Below, one piece after another: positions 12,108-64,000 of a stretch of 64,000 bases of DNA; position 1 is the stretch's first letter, and every line of letters begins with the position of its first letter. The notes beneath the pieces were generated by a model. It made no database searches, was not told where the DNA came from, and worked only from the letters and a program-made list of their open reading frames with translations. The stretch is from assembly GCA_027704905.1 (NCBI GenBank), contig CM051001.1, forward strand, positions 24,996,728-25,060,727. Reading direction: 5' to 3'. This stretch comes from Muraenolepis orangiensis (lineage: Eukaryota > Chordata > Actinopteri > Gadiformes > Muraenolepididae). The position numbers were made by a program, and so were the translations under genes.

Positions 12108-12315
12108 CTATGTAGAGCTGGAAGAGAGACGATGACAGACGCAACAAGATCATGAATGTTAAATCAAACCAAGTGTTACTTTGCACTTATCTGTTGTTAT
12201 CTGACACTATCTCCTCGGGGGGGGGGGTGGGGGGGGGTTCAAAGAACGTTCAACATCACAGCAGAATATGTTAAACATCACAGTATACAACACACACACA
12301 CACAGAGGAATACAC

Positions 12316-12316
<1 letters not shown>

Positions 12317-12353
<37 letters not shown>
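12317..12353. repeat. (CA)n microsatellite
   Basis: CA tract, part of a CA-rich stretch 12290-12600 that also holds direct-repeat copy 2. Confidence 0.95.
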
Positions 12354-12355
<2 letters not shown>

Positions 12356-12414
12356 ACATATACAAACACACACACACACACAGGAATACACCCACACATA
12401 CAAACACACAGAGA

Positions 12415-12526
12415 TTAACATTGCTAGCGTGGTGCACGTTCAAAGAGTGCCAGTTTCGGAACGGGCCGATAGCTTGGCCTCCGGTATTGCTGCTTGTAGG
12501 TTTCTTTAAAGACCACTCGTCTGAGC
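12415..12526. repeat. 112-bp direct repeat, copy 2
   Basis: Partner of 11585..11696. The two copies bracket pseudogene exon 2, and copy 2 sits where the missing exon would be expected. It is set in CA-rich sequence (12300-12600). Confidence 0.85.
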
Positions 12527-12790
12527 GACACAAACACATACAAATATACAAACACACATATACACCAGATGAACACACACACACACACATACACACACAG
12601 TTTATTGTCAACTGAAGTGCTTTAGACGAGCTGTATAAGGGTGCAGAGAGATTAATTAACCTTGCATATAACAAGTAGGATTTCACTCAAAGACGCAACA
12701 ACGTTAAAATGAAATGCCGCCCTGGACACCGACCAGCATGTAGGGCTGATGGGGTCATAAAGACGGACATTTGGCCGGCCCGCTACGTAC

Positions 12791-12904
12791 CACTAATTAA
12801 GATGGCCAGGGGGGCGGTGGTCAGCGGGATGACCAGGGGGGAGCCAGCAAACAGAGCGTTGATCACCCCGCCGATGCTCTGGCCAACAATGGACTTCTGG
12901 ACGT
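12791..12904 (-). pseudogene. slc4a11: SLC4A11-like pseudogene exon 1 of 7
   Basis: Reads DVQKSIVGQSIGGVINAL then SPLVIPLTTAPLAIL in one open frame. This is the family's conserved VQK-GQSIGG-(L/I)TTAPLA signature from a transmembrane segment. Acceptor CAG lies at 12905-12907 and donor GTACGT just below 12791. It is the first recognisable block; a LINE tail begins right upstream at about 12930. Confidence 0.85.
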
Positions 12905-12929
12905 CTGTACGCCAGAATGGTCCAAGAAT

Positions 12930-13110
12930 TATATTTGCCATTTGCAACAAGTACAATGGAATGCTTACTCCCCATTCCCTCCCGCAGTATGACATTCTAG
13001 AACAAGTCTTTTAAAGTGCCAGTAGGCAGCAGCATTAGTTATACAGTGTAGTACAGTGCAGAACAGTGCAGTAACTGTAATGAGTAATGAATATGAGTCT
13101 GGAAAGTCCA
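12930..13110 (-). mobile_element. LINE 3' tail, truncated
   Basis: Holds the CATTCCCTCCCGCAGTAT block and the CAGTAACTGTAATGAGT block of the family, in the same orientation as the longer copy that starts at about 13115. Two insertions therefore sit end to end. Confidence 0.65.
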
Positions 13111-13114
13111 GGGA

Positions 13115-14240
13115 ATACAAGATACAAGATGTTTTATTGGCCATTTGCAAACAAGTACAATGGAATGCTTACTCCCCATTCCCTCCCGCAGTATGAATTT
13201 TAAAACACTATAAAAAATACTATATACAATAAAAATGGACTTAAAAAGAACAATATAGACCCAGATGATATTTACATGTTTTGAATTGTGCAGAAATATT
13301 TAAAAGCGTTTAAAGTGCCCGTAGTGCAGCAGCATCATGAATACAGTGCAGTACAGTGCAGTAACTGTAATGAGTCCAGAAAGTCCAGCAAAGTATGATA
13401 GTGAAATGTTAATGACAATGTTATGATAGTGCCAGCACTCCTCGCCATTCAGTAGGCGCACTGCCTGTGGATAAAAACGATCCTTAAACCTGGTAGTACT
13501 TGTACGGATGCTGCACAACCGGCAACCGGACGGTAGGGGGGGGGAAGAGATGGTGCAGTCCTTTATGATGGATATGGTCTTCTTCCGACATCTGGTCCTA
13601 CAGATCTCCTCAATGCATGGAAGTTCACACTGGATGATATTCTCTGCCATCCTCACGACCCTCTGAATGGCTTTCTTGTCCTGTGCAGTGGTGTTGCCGT
13701 ACTACACAGTGACGCCACTCGTCAGGACGCTCTCTACAGTGTCTTGGTAAAATATCACTTGCCACCGTTGGCCTATTCCGCTTTTTCTGAGGTACCGCAG
13801 GGCATAGAGGCACTAGTGTGCCTTCTTCAGAATGACCTCTGTGTTGCAGGGACACGTCAGGTCGTCGGAAATCTGAAGCCCAAGGAAACGGAAGCAGCTG
13901 ACGACATCCAGCGGTGTCCCGTCGAGGCTGATGGTGGAGTGGGTGCCCCTGGTGGCTCCTGAAGTCCACGATGAGCTCCTTAGTCTTGCTGACATTCAGC
14001 GAGGCTGCTATCCTCGCACCATCACGCCAGCCGGACTACCTTATCTCTGTATCTCTGTGTGTTTCGTCGCCCTCGCTTATCAGGCCGATGACTGTGGTGT
14101 TGTCTGCAAACTTGATAATCAGATTATTGCTGTGCATGGCAGTACAGTCATGTGTGTACAGCGAGTACAGCTGGGGACTGAGGCAGCAGCCTTGGGGTGC
14201 TTCAGTTTTGTGGACCAGTGGATGAGATGTTCTTCCCAAT
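13115..14240 (-). mobile_element. Rex1-like (jockey/CR1 group) LINE fragment, degenerate
   Basis: Minus-strand frames give the reverse-transcriptase piece GCCLSPQLYSLYTHDC and IIKFADNTTVIGLI (FADD-type active site with D to N), around 14080-14190. Then comes DVVSCFRFLGLQISDDL (about 13850-13910) and a C-terminal block DRFYPQAVRLLNGEE (about 13440-13485). It ends with CCAATAAAACATCTTGTATC near 13115-13135. Frames are broken at several points, so it is dead. The element begins less than 200 bp after the enox2 stop codon, in the same orientation. Confidence 0.75.
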
Positions 14241-14426
14241 CTTCATCACTTGAGGCCGGCCCGAATGTGTTTAGCAGTGTCAGTTCTACTATCCATTCTG
14301 GTCACACCGGTGATGTATCTTTTTTTATAGTATTTATAGAGGAGGACCTTTATACCTTTATAAACCTTTATCTCTATCTCTCAGGGTCACCAGGGCTCTG
14401 CTCTGAGCCAATGTCCCTGAAGGCTC

Positions 14427-60528
<46,102 letters not shown>

Positions 60529-60624
60529 GTTCCGTATCACGTCTGGAGAAAGAACAAGAACAAGATGGTCACTATTTGATCTTGTATCTTTACACATTAA
60601 TACAGTGTTACATGTTTCATTGCA

Positions 60625-61080
60625 GTAATTTAGCAGACACCTTTATCCAAAGTGACTTACAATAGTGCATTCAACATACATATGTAAGAGTGCGTTTAAC
60701 ATACATATGTAAGAGAACAACTTCACCATAAGTCATAATTGCACTTTCCTCCTAACAAGCCTCTAAGAGCGGAACCAGTGCTCAGGTAAAAGTACAATAC
60801 GTTGGTTGACAAAAGAACAATACACAAACAACGAACAACAAACAAACGAGCTAGCAAAGCGTTTGCTTGTTAGCTTGTTTGTTTGTCAAGCAGGCAACCA
60901 CTAAAGCTAGTAAGACGCAAGTGCTAAGAGGAAGCATCAAGGTAATTCTTCCTGAAGAGGTGAGTTTTCAGCCTGCAGCGAAAGACGGGCAACGACTCTG
61001 CAGTCCTGACATCAACGGCGAGTTCATTCCACCACCGGGGGGCCAGGAGGGAGAAGAGCTGTGACCGCGTAGATCAGTCA
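60625..61080 (-). mobile_element. L2-like LINE tail and associated repeat, fragmentary
   Basis: TTTAGCAGACACCTTTATCC then AAAGTGACTTAC is the reverse complement of the L2 stem-loop tail. The block 60960-61070, with GAGTTTTCAGCCTGCAGCG and GAGTTCATTCCACCACCGGG, is a sequence I know as dispersed in fish genomes. No open frame survives. Confidence 0.55.
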
Positions 61081-61458
61081 TGGCTTTTCACATTATGTTG
61101 ACTTTAGTTAAGGATATGGACCCGGAGTATAAATCCTATGAAATTGTTTGATACTGTCGTAGGCCACGAGAATCAAACTGAAACAATCGTGGAGGAATCA
61201 GCCAGGATGAAGGCCAGTCCCCTCGTGAGAGTCCTGTTGTATTACTAGACTGAGTGAGGGTAACCACCGCATTCCTTTACAGGCCTTCCCTCCTCTTCCT
61301 CCGCCTGCTTTTATCTGCTTCTCCTCCTGAACCCCGTGTTCAGGCGGGGAGGGGAGGAGATGAGCAGAGAGGCCACTCTGACCCTGCAGTCCATCTGACA
61401 GGAACACCTTCTTGCACTTTATCTATAATATACCTCATCCCATCTTATTTTTATTTTG

Positions 61459-61461
<3 letters not shown>

Positions 61462-61535
<74 letters not shown>
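61462..61535. repeat. (TC)n microsatellite
   Basis: CT tract with one CCT interruption at 61500. Confidence 0.96.
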
Positions 61536-61538
<3 letters not shown>

Positions 61539-61659
61539 CAGCATCTTATTGGCCGGCAATGTTACAATGAGATTACCTTAACGCGTATTGCTGCTGATAT
61601 TGTTATTCATATATGCAGAAATCCCGCTTGGTTCGAGGGAACTGCGGTTGAAACAAAAA

Positions 61660-61795
61660 AGGTTTTGTTTTTGTTGTTCAACAACAATCAACAACAAATC
61701 GTATAATGTTGTTGTTGTTGTAATTGTATGCGTTTACACTGTCATGATGAGGAAACATTGAGCATAAGAACAACAACAACAACCACAGCCACAGA
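61660..61795. repeat. Facing (GTT)n and (AAC)n tracts
   Basis: GTTTTTGTTGTTCAACAACA, then ATCAACAACAAATC, then GTTGTTGTTGTTG, then GAACAACAACAACAACCAC. Opposed triplet repeats can fold into alternative hairpins. Confidence 0.85.
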
Positions 61796-62262
61796 CACAG
61801 CAACAAATGACAAAACACAGCTCACACTGTATGACTTATTATTCAGATGGGGTCAGAATAATAACAACGGCAGTGTCTAAAAATGGCGTTATAATCACGA
61901 CAGGCTGCCATACTGTCACTGTCAGTGCTGTTGCAGATGCTAGGGCACTGGGGGGAAAAAAAGTTTGGTGGCCCTGCTCCAAGTGTTGGCGCAGTAAAAG
62001 CAAAAAATAAATTTGAAATAAATAAAACACATTTAAAAAGCCCTACGGTGAAGCACACAGGAAGTCTACGTGCTTTACCCACTTCCTGCCGCTCATTCTA
62101 GGTGCCAACAGCTTATTTCACAGCTCTAAACGCTCTTTAATTCTCCCCTCTGGTTGACCCCCCTCTCTCCGACAGACCTGTCAATTGCTGTGACTGTCTG
62201 CCAGAGCACTTGACCCCCCCATCCTACCTCCCCTCACCAACCAAAATAAACTAACCCCCCCC

Positions 62263-62372
<110 letters not shown>

Positions 62373-62459
62373 ACTGTGATTAACGAGCAAGGCAGAGCAG
62401 TCTCTGTGTACACTTCACACCTCGTAACGTCTTCAGGGGGCGGGGAGACGTGTGACATG

Positions 62460-62494
<35 letters not shown>

Positions 62495-62767
62495 CATGTG
62501 TGTGTGCATGCACCTGGTGCTCAGAAGCAGCTCGGCGTCCCCATTCATCCGTGTGCGCCGAGCGACGCCATTGGACAACAGGGACAGGGGCCGTGACAAA
62601 AACAGAAGACAAATAATTCCCCCCCTAAAAAAAATAAAAACATTTGCAGGTGCTGTGGCGTTTTGACGATGATGTGCTAACGAGAGCCTCTCTGGGCTGT
62701 TAAGTAGCACAGCCCCGTTAAGAGGAGAGGTCACCGCCGGCTCAAGAGACCAAGAGAAGGTGTATGT

Positions 62768-62768
<1 letters not shown>

Positions 62769-62810
<42 letters not shown>
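62769..62810. repeat. (GT)n microsatellite
   Basis: GT tract grading into GTGC units. Confidence 0.95.
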
Positions 62811-62815
<5 letters not shown>

Positions 62816-63483
62816 CGTGCGAGTGTGTTTCGTTGTCCTCGTTACTGCGGTAACCCTAGAGCTTACGGTTCTGTAACAGCCGTTTAGGTGGCACTAATGA
62901 CTATGCTGACGAAGCACCTCAAAAAGGTGTCGACCAGCCACTCGGGTTACCCGTCGGTCACGCTTGAAGCCGTGTCAAAAGACTTTCATAGCAGATGGAA
63001 AAATTCAAAATGACACAGGATGGACATGACTACACACAATGTGAAGTGAGTGTTCAGCGAAATAATTAAATGAATGAAATATTGTTTTAATTTGCAGCTG
63101 TAAAAACATGACTTCAATTTGAAGCAGCACATTTTCCTTGCCAGTTTCCAAGCACGTGATCCTTTGAAAATTTGGTCCTTTCCTTTTAATGTCCAATGAT
63201 TTATTGAAGACCACGATCATAAAAACAAGCCCCTTGATGCCGCCATCCGTCCCGGGCAATTCCACTCACCTTGTTCAAAAAGACGACGTGCATCGCTTGA
63301 TTGTAATAAAGATCCCCGCAGGTCACTGGCCCTCCAGATGACAGAACCCATTCACACCAGAATCCCCTCCATCGCCTCACTCAGGGCACAGAGATCCTAT
63401 TGACTTCATGCTTCACTCAGCCCTGTGCCTAAAGACATCTAAGCCAACATGTGTGTGTATGTGTGTGTCCCCAACATCATCTC

Positions 63484-63616
<133 letters not shown>

Positions 63617-63877
63617 TGGTGTGCGTGGTGCGTGCGTGGTGCGGTGCGTGCGTGCGTGTGTGTGTGTGAGAGACTGTATGTGTGTGTCCCAACCTCATCC
63701 CCCATACGTGCGAGTGTGTGTACGGGAGATAAAGGGAGGTAAAGAAGTACAGGTCAACCCGTGAGCCATAGCCCTTGCTCTAATCCCTCCCTTTCCCCCG
63801 TGCCTCTCTGCCACCACAACCTCCATTCAGGGCCAATATATCTTGTTCCCACACACATTCCCAGCACTCTTCTCCTG

Positions 63878-63896
63878 ACACACACACACACACACA

Positions 63897-63927
<31 letters not shown>

Positions 63928-63930
63928 CAA
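63878..63930. repeat. (CA)n microsatellite with one interruption
   Basis: CA tract interrupted by ACCACA at about 63901. Confidence 0.95.
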
Positions 63931-64000
63931 ATGAATCACACTATGGGCTATAATGTAATCAGAGTGCTTTTAAATTGATGGCTTAAGAAATTCCAGTATG

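Larger units (their letters stand above)
8124..12904 (-). pseudogene. slc4a11: Partial SLC4A11-like transporter gene copy, decayed
   Basis: Seven minus-strand blocks match, in order, the second half of the membrane domain of SLC4A11, a plasma-membrane transporter linked to H+/OH-/NH3 and water movement. They are DVQKSIVGQSIGG, then EVITLFISIAFVGDAVKGSVK-type, YFYHGPTLVTTNG, SPYLNSKIREVVSD, DLGFLLALLIFIHQNIV, GTVFHWDLVLTGLINI and LTSLAANILFGVSV segments. Most blocks keep AG/GT splice sites, so it is an unprocessed copy. All N-terminal exons are missing, as is the exon that should encode the FYAWTGLW-type segment. Frameshifts lie in the blocks at 11033, 10155, 9379 and 8753, and the last block stops at 8124. 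It lies directly downstream of enox2 in the same orientation. The family match is strong. Pseudogene status is strong unless several indels are assembly errors. Confidence 0.85.

Overview
The window is vertebrate nuclear DNA and almost certainly teleost fish. It shows split genes with GT-AG introns, very dense CA/GT and CT/GA microsatellites, and fish-type transposons: L2-clade LINE tails with a UnaL2-like 3' stem-loop, Rex1-like and Rex3-like LINEs, a tRNA-derived SINE, and hAT-like and Harbinger-like elements. No bacterial or viral gene organisation, CRISPR array or rRNA gene is visible.

The main gene is enox2 (ecto-NOX disulfide-thiol exchanger 2), on the minus strand. Thirteen coding exons run from about 60542 down to the stop codon at 14427. 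They were placed by protein resemblance, splice sites and matching intron phases. Together they encode about 602 residues, close to what I recall for human ENOX2 (about 610). The order is a Met-rich N-terminal segment, a Cys-containing linker, an RRM, the conserved ENOX central region, a coiled coil, and a C-terminal HVH/TGVGASL segment. One exon (31547..31668) carries a single-base insertion that breaks the frame. This is either an assembly error or a real lesion. The introns hold nearly all the mobile DNA, and simple repeats press against many splice sites.

Downstream of enox2, on the same strand, lie seven recognisable exons of an SLC4A11-like membrane transporter (12904 to 8124). They look like a partial, decayed gene copy: 5' exons are absent, one internal exon is missing, several exons are frameshifted and the last ends at a premature stop. 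A further, internally inverted copy of one of its exons lies at 6915..7195.

Region by region: 1-8 kb holds repeats, a gag-like fragment and the rearranged exon; 8-13 kb the SLC4A11-like pseudogene with SINE and LINE tails; 13-14.2 kb a LINE fragment beside the enox2 3' end; 14.4-60.5 kb enox2. Its introns contain a 24-bp minisatellite (17.4 kb), a Harbinger-like element holding a nested LINE (21.8-24.1 kb), a Rex3-like LINE (26-28.5 kb), an L2 LINE with one uninterrupted 1038-residue ORF (43.7-47.0 kb), a hAT-like element with 8-bp target duplications (48.8-49.9 kb), and a Rex1-like LINE with a near-identical inverted arm (55.1-59.9 kb). The region 60.5-64 kb is the upstream side of enox2 and shows only repeats. 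I found no previously undescribed functional system; the oddities are rearrangements, decay and repeat/splice-site proximity.
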